DNA from: Gnetum montanum
Lineage: Eukaryota; Streptophyta; Gnetopsida; Gnetales; Gnetaceae
Reading direction: 5' to 3'
NCBI GenBank assembly: GCA_015680685.1
Contig: MNCI01022504.1
Span: 545,782-600,471, forward strand
Length of the DNA stretch: 54,690 bases
Below the pieces are notes generated by a model that did no database searches, was not told where the DNA came from, and saw nothing but the letters and a program-made list of their open reading frames with translations. The translations under genes and the position numbers were made by a program. The stretch's first letter is position 1, and the number at the start of each line of letters is the position of its first letter. Shown here one piece after another: positions 30,582 through 43,424 of this stretch.

Positions 30582-32900
30582 ATGTCTAAAAATAACAACA
30601 TGGCTTCACCAAATGATCAATCACCACCTACCAAGGAACCACAAAGAGGCAATGACAGAATTAGTGATTAAGAAGAATGAGGGATGTAAATGCAAACAAA
30701 AATCACATATGCTTACATTGATACTTATCACCTAGATTTTACTTTCATCTTTCATTAGGATAGTCAAATGAGGTGGAGAGACATACAAGGCAACATAGTC
30801 CTACCTCCAGATTATGCAACACTTAACATGCTTCAAATTTCCTTAAGGGGAATGAATCTAAACCAAATCTAGGAAGGGTACCATTTGACTAAGCACATGA
30901 CAAGGCCCTATGAATCAATGAAGAGCCTTCAAAAAAACCTATCATCATACTTGAGTAACTTGTCAAAGTTCAACAACATTCCACTCTAGCAGAGATACCA
31001 TGAAGAGAGGCAATAGACTCCAAGTACAAGTAGAACTCAAGGCCAAATTGTTTTGCTAAACAACATAGAAGAAGTACCAAAATCATTAAGGGAGGATAGG
31101 CTAACATTTTTTACCAACTACCTCATCTACATCATCATGATCATCGGTGGACTTTGATAGAAGGAGACAAAGGTATTGAGATCGTGAGAAGAAGGAAAGA
31201 AGGACTTATGATCATCATGAATATCATCCAAGGCACTTTGATATAGACGATGAAGACTATAACTAGAGAAGATCTAGGAATCGAAGAGAGGATCAAGAAA
31301 GGTATGAGCATAGAAGGAGTCACCACTATAATAAAGCACATGAATCTGATCATGATGATGAACCCCAAATGGTAACCCATAGCATGATCAACATCCAAGA
31401 AGCTATAAATTTACCAACTAGGCACATAAGGGAAAACCATATCAAGTAGCTTGACATAAATAACATGCCCAAATTTGAGGGTGGTTATAATGCTGATCTG
31501 CAACACTACCTCCAAGCATTCCACGATGTCTACATCCTACAAAATATTGAAAGTGATTGATAGAAGTTGAAGTTTCTTCCATAAACACTTATGAAAGAAG
31601 CTGAGAATTGGTACAGATCACTTGAACCAAAATCAATCCAAAGATGGAATTCCATGCTAGAGATATTTAATGAAAAATATCAAACTTATTGACAAGTATC
31701 CAATCTAAGGAAAAAAATTCAAGGATGGAAGTAAGGGATCCACGAAACCCTTGATGTAGTAATGGGTAGGTATTACTCACTATTGCATAGATGCCTAGGC
31801 TATGGATTCTCTCAATGAGAATAGTTAAGACACATTTTTTATGGGTTACAAAATAAGACCATGGAGAACCTTGGGGTTTATGCCCAAGGTCTATTATATG
31901 AAATGATTGCCCATCATATATAGAGACTGATTGACCAAGTGGCGAAGGAGGAAGACGAGTCAAGGAAAAGAAAATTAGTGGAAGAATATAATAGAGATCC
32001 ATCTATTAGAAAAATGCATGCAAGAGTTTATGACACATAGGAAGAAGAGACTTTGAATCAGAAAATTCAAAAGAAAACTCTACATATCGAAAACTTTGTG
32101 ATTAATATAGCAGCACAAATAGCGAAATTGTGGGACTCAATTGATGAGAGATGTACAATAGCCTTAAATATTGTGAAGAATCAAATAAAGCAAGCCTTTG
32201 GTAAAGGTAAGAACAAGAAAAAGGAGAAAGATTTTGGATGAAAGGGTAAAGTGGCTTTAGTGGTTGAGTGTTTAGACACAAGCTTTGAAGATGAAGAAGG
32301 ATGTGTCGTATGCCAATATGAACATCCTAAGGGATGTTGTCCAATAATGGCACACTTACAAGAAATAAGGACATATGCACTTAACCTCAAATTTGTTAAG
32401 AAAGAGATGTACAAAGGTTACCTTACCCTCAAGGTAACTATAGGTAGAACTTCAAACCCACGTACTCTCCCAGTGGAGCTTTACCATACTCACAAGAGTA
32501 ATACTATCAATAATGGCAATAACCTCAATTGTGGGCCATGCCAACACCATGCCAATAGTATCCATATTGGTAACTAGATCCATATGGATACTTTGTGCAA
32601 TGCCCAATCTCTCTTAGAAATGCTATTATTCGAAGTCCATAATACCATCCAACTGAGTACCATAGACCAACACTGCCAAAGATAGATCCAAAATCATACA
32701 TGCATTCATCAATAGTTGGTTCTTCAAACCAACATCTGAATCCTTTACCACCAGTGCCACCTCCTATCATGTAAGGGGAACTGCTATCTCAACCATAATA
32801 GAAAAGTGCAACAAGGGTGGTTAACATGCAAGAGGAGGTGATTACATGTGAACCACAACCTAGGAAATGATTGTTCTTTTGAATCAATAGATTGGAAACG
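30582..32900 (+). pseudogene. R3 gag
   Basis: ATG at 30582 (MSKNNNMASPNDQSP). MRWRDIQGNIVLPPDY aligns with the R1 and R2 N-termini. An Arg/His/Asp/Tyr-rich segment (31150-31370), the core (NNMPKFEGGYNADLQ, AENWYRSLEPKSIQRW) at 31465-31680, a Lys-rich stretch (GKGKNKKKEKDF) and the zinc knuckle CVVCQYEHPKGCC at about 32308-32342 follow. The knuckle spacing is C-x2-C-x3-H-x3-C, as in R1. Numerous stops. Confidence 0.83.
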
Positions 32901-33059
32901 CATCTACTTCCACCTCATCTACATATAATCCTCTTCAATACAAAAAGCTTCCATCTTTATCAACTTCAAATATTACAACTGTCATGCTTACTCAAACAAT
33001 CACTCATTAGATAAAGGTAGGAGCACTTCCACAGAAGTGAACTAATCTAGGAAGCTTCT

Positions 33060-33980
33060 TAGTTTACCTTCAGATAGTAGGGCATAAACCATGCAAGGCT
33101 CTACTTAATTCTAGGTTATGAGTGAACTTGATTTTACAAGACATGTATCAGGCCTAAAATCTACTACCATCAAAGAAGAGTAACATCTGGTTAAAGCTTG
33201 CAAACCAGTTGATCACAGTTTTACTAGGACAAGTGTATGATGTGATCACCACCATCAGTGGTTAGTCTTATGGTATAGATTTTTTGAAAATTCATGTTGG
33301 AAAAAATAAGGGAAAATTTCCAATTATCATGGAAAGAGGTTGGCTTAGCACTATCAATGTTAAGCTTGGTATTCATGACTTATCCTTGGATATTTCCAAG
33401 GAAGATGAAGTTGGTATCATACAGAGATGTAGAGTTCCATGTATTTCATGCAGTGATAATGGGTGCAATTACATGTAGAGAATATGGGCCATCAAACAAG
33501 AAGATAACAAGGCATGTAATAAATGTATGAAAGAAATATGTGTGAAAAAATGTTTGTACGTGGCAACCACACAGTAAGAATGCACCCAATGGCTGATCAA
33601 AAATGTAGATATTGAATCCAAAAAATACATGAAACTAGTAGATCAAATTGTTAGTGCCTACATAAAAGAGGCTGATAAGCTAGAGAAATTAAGGAAAAGA
33701 CACTCTTACCCATGTATAAGTTAGGAAGAAGAAACAAATTAGGGATGATTAGAGATTCCAGACACTGTGGAGCTAGAACCGTTGGAATTGAAAGCCCTAT
33801 CAGCAACATTAGAATATGCTTTCTTGAATAATAAGAAGCAAGTAATAATCAACACTAACTTAAAGGAAGAACAAAAGAAGAAGTTACTAGAAGTAGTTAA
33901 CAAATAACCAATGGCATTCGTACGGTCTTACAATGAGATCACATGTATTGATCCATGAATCTATTAACATCAAATATATA
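33060..33980 (+). pseudogene. R3 protease and linker
   Basis: PCKALLNSRL-stop-VNLI corresponds to the R2 protease core. The catalytic Asp is Asn (AAT at about 33107) and the Gly is Arg, so it is inactive. The linker (LSLDISKEDEVGIIQRCR, PCISCSDNGC) is recognisable. Confidence 0.78.
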
Positions 33981-33989
33981 TTGATCCAG

Positions 33990-34860
33990 TAGTAAAACCA
34001 TGACATCGACCCCAAAGAAGGCTTAATCCAAAACTGAAAGAAGTAGTCAAGAATGAGATGGAGAAGTTACTAAAGGTGGGATTCATCTATCCTATTGTGG
34101 ATAATGAATGAGTCAATCCTTTAGTGATTGTTTTAAAGAAGGGAATAAGTGGCGAGTATGCATCAATTTTTGATTATTGAACACTACCATATTTAAGGAA
34201 CATTTTTCATTATTGTTTGTTGACCAAGTCTTGGATACCATCGTAGGACATGAGTACTTTAGTTTTATAGATGGCTACAGTGGATACAATTAGATTTGCA
34301 TTGCACTTGAAGACTAGGAGAAAACAATGTTCACCAGTCCATGGAGAATGTTTGCTTACAAAAAAATACCTTTTGATCTTTGCAATGCACCTTCTACATT
34401 CTAGAGACTTGTGCTCAATATCTTCCAAAAATAGATTGAAAATGGCATTGATGATTTCATAGAATATTTTTGAACATATGGATTATATTTCAAGCAAGCA
34501 CTTGACCAATTAGAGTAGGTACTAAAAAGATGCATAGAAACAAATCTCAAGCTCATCTGGTAGAAAAGCCATCTTATGGTCTAGGAAGGCATAGTGTTGG
34601 GACACAAAATCTCTTAGAAAGGCATTGAGGTAAACCTTGAAAAAAATTCGAGTCATACAAATTATCAATTAGAGGCCATAAATAGTAAAAGAAGTGAGAT
34701 CATTTTTGGGTCATATAAGATATTATAGAAGATTTATACAAAATTTTTTAAAGATAGCAAAACTACTCGTGGAACTCACTAAGAAGGATGCACTTTTTGA
34801 ATGGATAGAGTCATGCAAAAAGACATTTGAAACTCTAAAGTAGAAGCTAATTAAGATACC
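33990..34860 (+). pseudogene. R3 reverse transcriptase domain
   Basis: FSFIDGYSGYN-stop-ICIALED and FAYKKIPFDLCNAPSTF identify RT. The FMDD box reads FIEY (after GIDD), so the catalytic aspartates are lost. The TAG in LE-stop-VLKRCIETNL is at the same codon as in R2. Confidence 0.85.
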
Positions 34861-35280
34861 ATTCCTTCAAGCTTTAGATTGGTCTAGGCCTTTTCACATC
34901 ATGATCAATGCTTCCAATTATGTGCTTGGCGTAGTATTAACATAGCTAGATGATTAGTAGAAACCTTAGTATATACACTGTGCAAGAAGAATCATCATTG
35001 GGGCACAACTGAACTACACCACAATAGAAAAGGGGTTGATTATTGTGGTGTACATGCTTGAGAAGTTTAGACATTATGTGCTCGGGTATTACATCTATGT
35101 CCATACTAACCATAGTACCATTCAGTTTCTCATGAATAAACCAATAGTTAGTCTTAGAGTGATTTGATGGCTTATTATCCTACAAGAATCTGACATCACA
35201 ATGATCAATAAAATGTGAACAAAAAATTTGGTAGTTGATCATTTATCAAGGCTAAAGTGGGATTCTCAAGATTAGGTAGA
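34861..35280 (+). pseudogene. R3 RNase H domain
   Basis: FHIMINASNYVLGVVLT (Asp of TDAS mutated), AQLNYTTIEKGLIIVVYMLEKF and VHTNHSTIQFLMNKP, then VVDHLSRLKWDS. The order and spacing follow R2. Catalytic residues are partly lost. Confidence 0.8.
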
Positions 35281-35289
35281 ACCTTTATT

Positions 35290-36650
35290 TAACCAATTTC
35301 CCAATTAGGACCTATTTACATAAATAGTAAAGGTTGTAAGTTCAATAGGGAAGCCATAGATTGTAGAATATCTGATCTATCTATCAACATAAAAGCTTCC
35401 TACTAAATGGAATAAGAAATGAAGGGAACAATTCCTTCATAGAGCAAAAAGATATATAAAAATCTATAAAAGATTTATGCAGATGGGCTAATTAGATGGT
35501 GTGTGCTAGAATGTGATCAACACAGAGTTCTACAAGATACCCATGAAGGCCCATGTGGTGGCCACTATGTAGGGAATAGAAGGACACTCACAATAATAAT
35601 AGCAAGATACTTTTGGCCTACATTGTTCGGAGATGTCCACAACGTTGCACAGTCTTGTGACAGATGTTAGAAGGATGGAGGAATGATGGCTAGAAATGAA
35701 GGGCTATAGTAGTGGATATAGCCTTTGGAGCCATTTGATATATGGGGAATTGATTTCATGGAATCCATAATGCCTATGTCAAATGGAAAAGCATATATAT
35801 TTATGATTTTAGATTACTGTACTAAGTGGGCAGAGGTAGCAATAGTTAAAGATTGTACAGGCAAGGCCACTATCAAATTCTTCCAATAGAATGTGGTGAA
35901 TAAATTTGGAGTACCCCAACTACTCATATTTAGCAATGGAATTCATTTTATTGGTGCTACCTTTAAGAAACTTATGTAATAATTGGGGGTCAACCATAAA
36001 CTAACTACACCATATCACCCCCAAGTTAATGGTCAAATAAAAGTTACTAACCAAGAAATCACCAGAATCTTAACTAGAATGGTTAGTAAGTTTAGGAAGG
36101 ATTGGGGTACTAAAATTAACGATGCTCTATGGGCCTATAGAACATCATTGAAATTATCCATAGGATACTCCCTGTACAAGCTAGTTTATGGAAAATACCA
36201 ATACTTCCTATTTAGGCAGAGCTTCAAACCTTAGCTACTGTTAGTCAACTTGATCTTGATTTGAGCTTAGCCCAATGAGAATGTCTCATGAATCTAAACC
36301 TTTTATATGAAAATAGGCTTGTAGCACTAATGCATAATGAGCTCCATAAGAATTACTCCAAACACAGGCATGACACATAGATAAGAAAAGTAATAATACA
36401 ATCGGGAGATTAGGTCCTTCACTATAATCCCAATCATGTGCCACAAAAAGCCAAATTTCAAACACTTTGGGAAGAACTGTGTATTGTTGAAGCAACTTAT
36501 CCATTAGGTGCCTTACACATATATCATCTATCTTTCCCTCATAAGCTTATTCTTGTTAACATCCAACAAATCAAATTTTATCATGAACATTCAAAGGAAT
36601 CTACCCAATCTTCCCATCTTCTATCCAATCTCTCTTTCGTTTAATTGATT
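35290..36650 (+). pseudogene. R3 integrase
   Basis: HEGPCGGHYVGNRRTLTI gives the HHCC start. FDIWGIDFME keeps the first Asp; LIFSNGIHF has lost the second; PYHPQVNGQIKVTNQE has Lys (AAA at 36040-36042) in place of the catalytic Glu, the same replacement as R2. The C-terminal region to 36650 aligns with R2 (AKFQTLWEELCIVEATYPLGAL). Confidence 0.85.
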
Positions 36651-38220
36651 TTGATGATAGTCATGGGGGTGTCCATTTGGACATGTAGGTACTTTACTAA
36701 ACTTTTTACTTTATTTTTACTTTTTTACATTTTTTAAATAATAATACATTTTTTCATTCTTTTATACTTTTCAATTTCTTAATTCTTTCACATTTTTCCA
36801 TTTAATAATTTTTCATTGTTTTAACATTTTTTGTTCTTTACATCCTTTTCCATTTTTGCTATATTTTTCATCTTTCTCATACTTTATTATCATTTTCTTT
36901 GTAAATATTTTTGATTACTAATAAAACACACTAAGACTAAGGCAAGATGTGGTCCAATAAGATGAATATTTTCCTATGTTATTAAGTCATAAGGAACTAA
37001 TTATTTGTATAGTGAGAGCACAATATCCATCCACCCACTCCTTTAATAAGAGGTTCTTACCATGGCCAATAATGATATTATTTCCATCATAAAACTAAGA
37101 ATAGACTTGTGATCATCATGCCTAGATAGAAAAGTGGAGAACTAAGTGGGAATGTAAAGGGTGTGACATTAAGGGGATTTGTGGATTTTCTCAAATTATT
37201 ACTGTGAGTTCTATCCTATTGCATAGGTTGCATTATATCCCTATAGATATAATGAAAAATGGAAGCAGGAGTACAATAAGTGTTGTCTTACTATGACACT
37301 AGAAAGACATGTTACCCATGCCTGAAGGTAGTCCTTTGGTAAGGTTGACACAGTTAAAAATAAAGCATATGTAAAAAATAAATTTCTAGGGGTCCCACTA
37401 GAAACACATGTTACTCATGCACAAAGGTTGGTAGCTTCTCAGAAATCTAAAAATAAAAAGTGTAAGGAATAAACTCCTCCCTTGGACAACATGCCAAGTG
37501 ATAATACTTCTTGCAATGGTGATAGTCTTATGGTGGTGAATATGAGAGGTGAAACAATGCAATGTCACTGGATGTTGTTTGGACTTGGTTAAATCTTGGA
37601 TGAAAGGACTAATGATTACTTTAACCACTAATAAAACACAAGAAGTCATTATGTTTATGGTAAGACACCTCACGTCTTGATTTTAGCAATTCCATCTATA
37701 GTCCATTTCATCTCACTGTATGTGTAATCATAACTTGTGGTTTTGTGTAATATAGTGTAATTTTCCCAACTTGATGCTACTAACATGTGTGTTTTCCTAA
37801 ACAAATATGTGTTACATTCAACTCCTTCAATGTCTAAGGACATTTTTGAATGTGGTTATATAAGGGCATTAAGGGCTAGAGTCTCCTTTGGGGAGGACCC
37901 ACTTGTATAACTATTGTATCTTATACCTAGCAAGTGATATCACATCATCTTAAGCCTTCCAATGATAATAAATATTCATAAAAACTTCCCTTACCAATTC
38001 AATACATAAATTTATCCACCAAGAGTTCACACCCATCTCTTATCCATCTAGAACACTTAATGAACTTTCATAGTTTAAGATTTCTTCCTTATGCACTTTC
38101 TATGCCAAATTCTCAAAAAATAGGCATCATTCATAGCCCAAGACTCTCTAGACATGTTTCATATCTTCCAAACATTCCAATTGACTCATTTATTTTTAAG
38201 AAAAATTAATGAAAAATTTG
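36651..38220 (+). other. R3 noncoding region between integrase and internal promoter
   Basis: Starts with ATAGTCATGGGGGT (36657-36670), nearly identical to the terminal tract of R3 (TTAGTCATGGGGGTA). A T-rich tract (36690-36910) and GGGGAGGACCCACTTGTATAA (about 37896) follow. 37780-38220 aligns with R4 54440-53990 (TGTGTGTTTT..., GGTTATATAAG, GGCATTAAGGGCTA). No gene is seen. Confidence 0.6.
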
Positions 38221-38229
38221 AAATTTTCT

Positions 38230-38308
38230 AATGTGATATCGTAGCTTCAATATCAGATCACCTTTGATATTGTATCTCCAATATCATGATATCACACATA
38301 TAAAAAAG
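38230..38308 (+). promoter_or_regulatory. R3 internal promoter upstream of accessory ORF
   Basis: GTGATATCGTAG (38232), CAATATCAGATC, TTGATATTGTA and ATATCATGATATCAC (38281-38295) are followed by TATAAAAAAG at 38299. The same TGATATCGTA and ATGATATCAT words fill the U3 of the R3 LTR (41868-41930), again just before a TATA box. I infer an LTR-like second promoter. Confidence 0.6.
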
Positions 38309-38590
38309 TATATATTGTATGAGGAGTTAGTGAAATTTTTCATTTCTAATTTTCTATGAGGAGAGAGTTTTTGCCATTTTTCTTTCAAGCATAGTTCTAA
38401 CATCCTAACTTCTGACGCTCATAACTTTGATCTCATATCTATGATTTTATGGATTTTTGAACCTTGTTGATCATGGAGCTCTTAACTTAGTCATGGTGTG
38501 TGTGTGTGGGTGGATTGGTGTTGGTGTGCTTATAGTGATATTGCTAAAATTTGAGTTAGAATTTTCTAACATCTAGAAGTTATTATAAGG

Positions 38591-38890
38591 GTAAGTATGA
38601 AATAGAAAAAGAAAATTTTTAACAAAATTCAATCACACTAAAGCTAGAAACACTTAAATAATATTATTAATGAACCATAAAAACTATTATAAGTGATAAA
38701 TAATACAAAAAGGATAACTGTGAAGGGTTATAAGGAAACTAACACCTAAGAGGTTCCTTTTTGAAGATTTTTTCAACTCTTTAATCATAACGAGCTAAGA
38801 ACTTGATCTAGTAAAGGGTATGAGTAAGGAAAGAGTTATTAAGAATTAGAGTAAACATTATAATAATTTCCAAATCCTTGGTGATTGTAG
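38591..38890 (+). other. R3 accessory-ORF 5' UTR intron (predicted)
   Basis: Donor AAGG|GTAAGTATG at 38591 is close to the plant consensus. The acceptor GGTGATTGTAG ends at 38890, and the ORF ATG follows directly. Length 300 bp, AT-rich. Confidence 0.65.
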
Positions 38891-41663
38891 ATGACCTCAA
38901 AAAGAGGAGCAATAAGAGGACCTTCGCAGCTAGCAAGCAAAAGGCCAAGAGGCCATGGACGAGGTTGAACAAGGGAACAAACCCCATAAGAAAAACATGT
39001 GGGGCAAGAGGCTCAATCCTTTAGTATCCATCAAGAAACTCCTACTACAGAACACTTGGCCCAAGTAAAGGCAAAATATCCACAAGCACCAACACAAGGA
39101 CAATGCCTTAATTGTCACTAGATTACCTCCAAGTCATTTAGGAGAAAATGACCATGTCTATAGTGATCATAGAGCTCAACTTTGGTCCATTCCTAGAATT
39201 TGCTTTGGAAATGGTGAAGATGCAACTCCAAGCTTCATTGTTATGGCCTACACTCATAAACAATGAGGAATGGTATTTGGGGATGACATATGAATTCTGG
39301 CATAATAAAGGAAAAGATGCAATAGTTAACATCAAGGGAGTCCCAATATTCTATTCTATAAAGGCAATAGTTGAAGCCCTTAATGTGCCCAATGAAGGGG
39401 TAAAAGTAGCACATATTTTCACTAGATCATTTATAGATACAAGAAAACTATGGTTGCAAAGAGCATATGGCAAAGATGACAAAGATTACAGTGAGCTAAC
39501 TCTTGAAGAGATAATTTACTTCAAAATGGGCACATATCACCTATTTCCCACAAAAAGATTAAATAGAATATCAACATATGCAGTTAGAGGAAGTGAGATT
39601 TTAATGGGAAAAATTAATGGAAACATTGCACACCTCTATGTCCTTGAGATCCAACAATGGTTTGATGAAAAGAAGGAAGGGAAGTTGATACTTCCATTTC
39701 CTTGCCTCATCAGGAAGTTGTGCAGATGCATTGGAATTAGAGGGTACACCAATGATGTTCCTAGGAATATCAAAATGCTTCCTATGCTGAAATGCTCAAG
39801 CTAGCATCACCAAAGGAGGGGTAGGTGGGAAAACAAATAGACATTAGGGAAACCACTCAAACTATTGTGTAACAACAACAAGCAAGACCTGGTGGTTAGT
39901 AATAAGGGCAATAGCAACAACAAGAGAAAAAACAATAATAAGAATAATAGAAATAGTAAGTTCCACCATTACCACAATAAGATTACAAGCCATCAATGAG
40001 TCATCTGCAATAAATTATAGAGACCATCAGTTAGGGAACACATGAAGAGGCCAACTTGTATAAATTCATTGACAGTGCCATCTAACCCACAATTTCCACA
40101 AGTCTTTTTAATGGAAAAATTTCATTGTAGTTATGAGGAGAGGACCAATGCTTACAAAATTTTTTTTGGAAATGTTGCATCATTCCAAGTGGTGTTAGAA
40201 ACTGGAGAAGAAGCCATGATTATGGTTATGTAGCACCAAGATGTAGTAGGAGCTGTAGAAGTGAGCATGGATCACATAAAAGAATCATTGAACATACTTG
40301 TTGTGTCACCAGCTAATCTTTTTGGAGCAAGAGATGTTCAAATATTAGCTGGTACATTAATGACTCCTACAAAACATGATGACATGATTAATAGACTACT
40401 GTAGATAGAACATGTCATGTAGAATCTTTTCGACATCCCAAGTGATGTTATTGTAGTGTAGTCAGAACTCATAGCAACTAAGGGTAAGCTAGTTGTGGTA
40501 GAAACCAGGAAAGAGCATGTGAAAAATAAAATTCATAGATTATAGGAAGAGTTGACAACCTTGAGAGCCAAACATAGAGATCCAACATAATATGTTGCGC
40601 TTGACTAGCTAGAGTAGTTCAGAATAGAATAGATCAATTGGCTAGTGGAGCATAACAAGTAGATGGAGGAAGAATAGGAGAAAGTAGTTTGGAATGTCTC
40701 AGTAGTAGAAGCATAGAAATATGCACATGCTAAGGCACTCACTATATTATAGAAGAAAAATAAGCAAATTACTATAGATAATGCTAGGTTGTCCAACATA
40801 GAGAAGTAAAAAAACATCCTTGAAGAAAGTATCCATTAGTTAAGAGAACAATTGATGAGGATCAACCAAGATATGAGTTACCTAGTACAAGAGAACAAAA
40901 TCCTCTCAATGGAGGAGGTATGTGCCATTTGACAAAAATCAACTATTGAAATAAGCACATGGCAAAATGAGGCAAAAAGGCATGAAAGGCTCAAAGAAAA
41001 TTTTTGCGATAAAGTGGGCATGTATAAGCAAGTAAATGAAAAAGAAATCTAGATGGCTAAAGCCTAGATTAACTCCATATCAATGTAAAATCTAGACTAG
41101 CAACCTATGTTGGACAACATGACCCATGTGCACCAAGTGGAGATGAAAAATAAAGACTTGCACATAGAGGATTTGATGGAATATATGGGGTTAACTAACC
41201 TTTGTTATGATAACCAAGCAATGTTAATAGTAGTTAGACCTAGAAATGAGCTAGAACACCAAGTAGTGGTTGTGTATGCATTATACAAGAAGGCATTCAC
41301 TAATCAGAAAGATGCTCTGCAAAAGCTTCATGTAGAAAATTTAGAATTGGAAATAGTAAAGGCTAGCTATGAGGGTTAGAAAGATGTTGCAGCCAACCTA
41401 GCCAAAAGAATGTCAAATTATCAAGAGTTACACAAAATGGCTAGAGAATTTGTAGAAGAAAGAAGGTAGTTTGTGTTATGATATGTAAAACCAAATCAGA
41501 TGTTTTTACAACTGCCATGATCATGCAATTAGTATGGAAAGTGCATGACCCTAGAATAGAGGAAGAAAAAATTTAGGAGATACTGAACTAATACCAATTT
41601 AAGAAGCTTGATGATAAAGGGAAGAAGCTGATGGAAGAGCCACCACCACTAGGCACAACTTAA
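38891..41663 (+). pseudogene. R3 accessory ORF: coiled-coil protein 3' of integrase
   Basis: Starts MTSKRGAIRGPSQL at the predicted acceptor. The best-preserved N-terminal domain is here: 39148-39790 is open for 218 codons (IELNFGPFLEFALEMVKMQL, EWYLGMTYEFW, MGTYHLFPTKRLNRISTYA, LPFPCLIRKLCRCIGI). A Gln/Asn-rich linker, VASFQVVLETGEEAMIMVM (about 40175), long coiled coil and the end EEPPPLGTT follow. About 924 codons, with many TAG stops in the 3' half. Same layout as R2 and R4. The protein family is unknown to me. Confidence 0.75.
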
Positions 41664-41832
41664 TATACATTGAGCTTATTCTATTTTTGTTTGTTATTTT
41701 TTCATACAACGGTGCCTAAGTTTTTTGTAAAACATCATTGTGACATTTAGTGTCATGTAGATCTACCTTCCAATTTTGTAAGGAACTCTATCCTCATTTT
41801 GTTTAAACTTAAGGATGAGTTTTCAGTTAGTC

Positions 41833-41841
41833 ATGGGGGTA
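41833..41841 (+). other. R3 polypurine tract
   Basis: ATGGGGGTA, next to LTR start TGGTAAAG. It is preceded by CTTAAGGATGAGTTTTCAG, as in the other copies. Confidence 0.8.
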
Positions 41842-42726
41842 TGGTAAAGTTAATTTTAGTCCACAATGATATCGTAACTATGATATCATATCTATGATGT
41901 GATTTATTCGATATCATAGCACATGCTACGTCATCATAGATATGATGTCGCAGGATGTGTGCACCCTATAAATACAACACTTAGATGCACAAATCCATAT
42001 ATATTTTCATTTCCTAGTAACAATACTCTTTCAATTTGTTTTCGTAATCTAGCACTTCGAAGTGTGAATTCCTGCAATGTAGTGTGACTTAGTGCACAAC
42101 GTCTTTATTCAAACATGTTGTACTTGACAAAAAGTGTGATCGAAAATAAAGATCAAGCTATTTCTCACTATTGTAGCATTCTTGTAGTTTACTATTTTGA
42201 CTTAGCATGATGTTTACTATTTTCTTAGTTAATGTTTTACTATTCCATGCAATTTACTATTATTGTTATTATTAAGTGGAATGAGTACAATTGATCTTGA
42301 GTACTTAAGTGCAATTGCTTGGTAATCCAATAGTGCTATCGCTTGGTACACCTAGTAACGTTACACTTGGTATGCCAGTACTAGTTACACAAAGCCCAAG
42401 GTGTGCACAGAAGATTAGGAACAGATGCTCATCGCCATAGGCTAAAATAGATCTGTTTACATCTTTTACTTAGATTTAGAAATCATTTTCATTTCCATTA
42501 TGTTTGCTAGGAGTAACAATCACTTACCAACATTAGATATCATATACCTCACTGTGAGCTAAACCATACTCGTAGACTTCATTAGCTTCACGTAGGAAGA
42601 TAACAATCTTGAACTTAAACCAACTGCTAGCATATTAATATTGCCTCATCCACAGATCATGATTTGGTTGTAAGTAAACGCTTGTGACTTGTATGATTGG
42701 GTGTTGCATTGCCCCATCGCTCATCA
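41842..42726 (+). repeat. R3 3' LTR
   Basis: 885 bp from TGGTAAAG to CTCATCA. U3 contains GATATCGTA, TATGATATCATAT, CGATATCATAG and CATAGATATGATGTCG before TATAAATA at 41967. U5 has the CTTGGTA repeat set (about 42328-42385). Confidence 0.92.
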
Positions 42727-43420
42727 AATGCATTTTATATTCCTTCAAATTATGGATCTTCTACTAAGGTCACTTAGTATAAATACTCAAATCCAAAGCA
42801 TCCTATAGTCCTAGGGCATTCAAGTTTCTTATGCTCATTACTATGCTAGAAAATTTATCTTAGTGGAACCCTCTAAGGCCTCTCACATTAAGAAGGCTCT
42901 CTTTATCAAAATTTTTCCAACATGTAATGGAACTCTCTTTGCACGTGCCTAGAAATTTGACTTTAATGATAATGAACCAACATTTAATACAATTATTTAT
43001 TATGTTGAACTACCAAACATTCCACTAACTTTTCCATGCATAGAGATGAACATCATGCGTTCCCTTAGTCATATTATTTTATATCATAGCATTATGATTA
43101 ATAGAACTTAGTTCTGTCACTATTGTATCGAACTTGATATTGCTCATAGGAGGACCTCACTAACCCTTGTAATTGATGAAAAACTATTTATCTAGAAAAT
43201 ATATTATTTTTTCTCCCTAACTCCTATAGTTACTATCATTAGGCTGGGCATCATATCTTGACCTATCCCTTCTTAGCCAAGAAAAAACACTTCACCAAGT
43301 TTTAAAAAGCCCATTTTTCAGAAATACCAACATCCCATCCATCATCAAAATCCTTTAGGTTTGAAACCTCTTCTAAAAACATTCCAATGTCTTCCTCCTT
43401 GTTTAGGTCAGAATGATGAA
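42727..43420 (+). pseudogene. L1-type LINE ORF1, 3' part
   Basis: Frame with ARKFILVEPSKASHIKKALF, NEPTFNTIIYYVELPNIPL, then CIELDIAHRRTSLTLVIDE...IYYEF-like spacing. This resembles plant L1 ORF1 proteins with a DUF4283-type domain followed by an ID/VEVDL...YE zinc-knuckle region. It is the continuation of 29464-29581. Several stops. Confidence 0.5.
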
Positions 43421-43424
43421 ACTT

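Larger units (their letters stand above)
29582..42726 (+). mobile_element. R3: Ty3/gypsy (Athila-like) element with accessory ORF, strongly decayed
   Basis: 13,145 bp with LTRs at 29582-30451 and 41842-42726, a decayed tRNA-Asp PBS, gag, protease, RT, RNase H, integrase, internal promoter, intron and accessory ORF, all plus strand and colinear with R2. It has many more stops than R2 and its RT and protease active sites are gone. No clear target duplication is left: the flanks read CATTC and AATGC. Confidence 0.9.
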
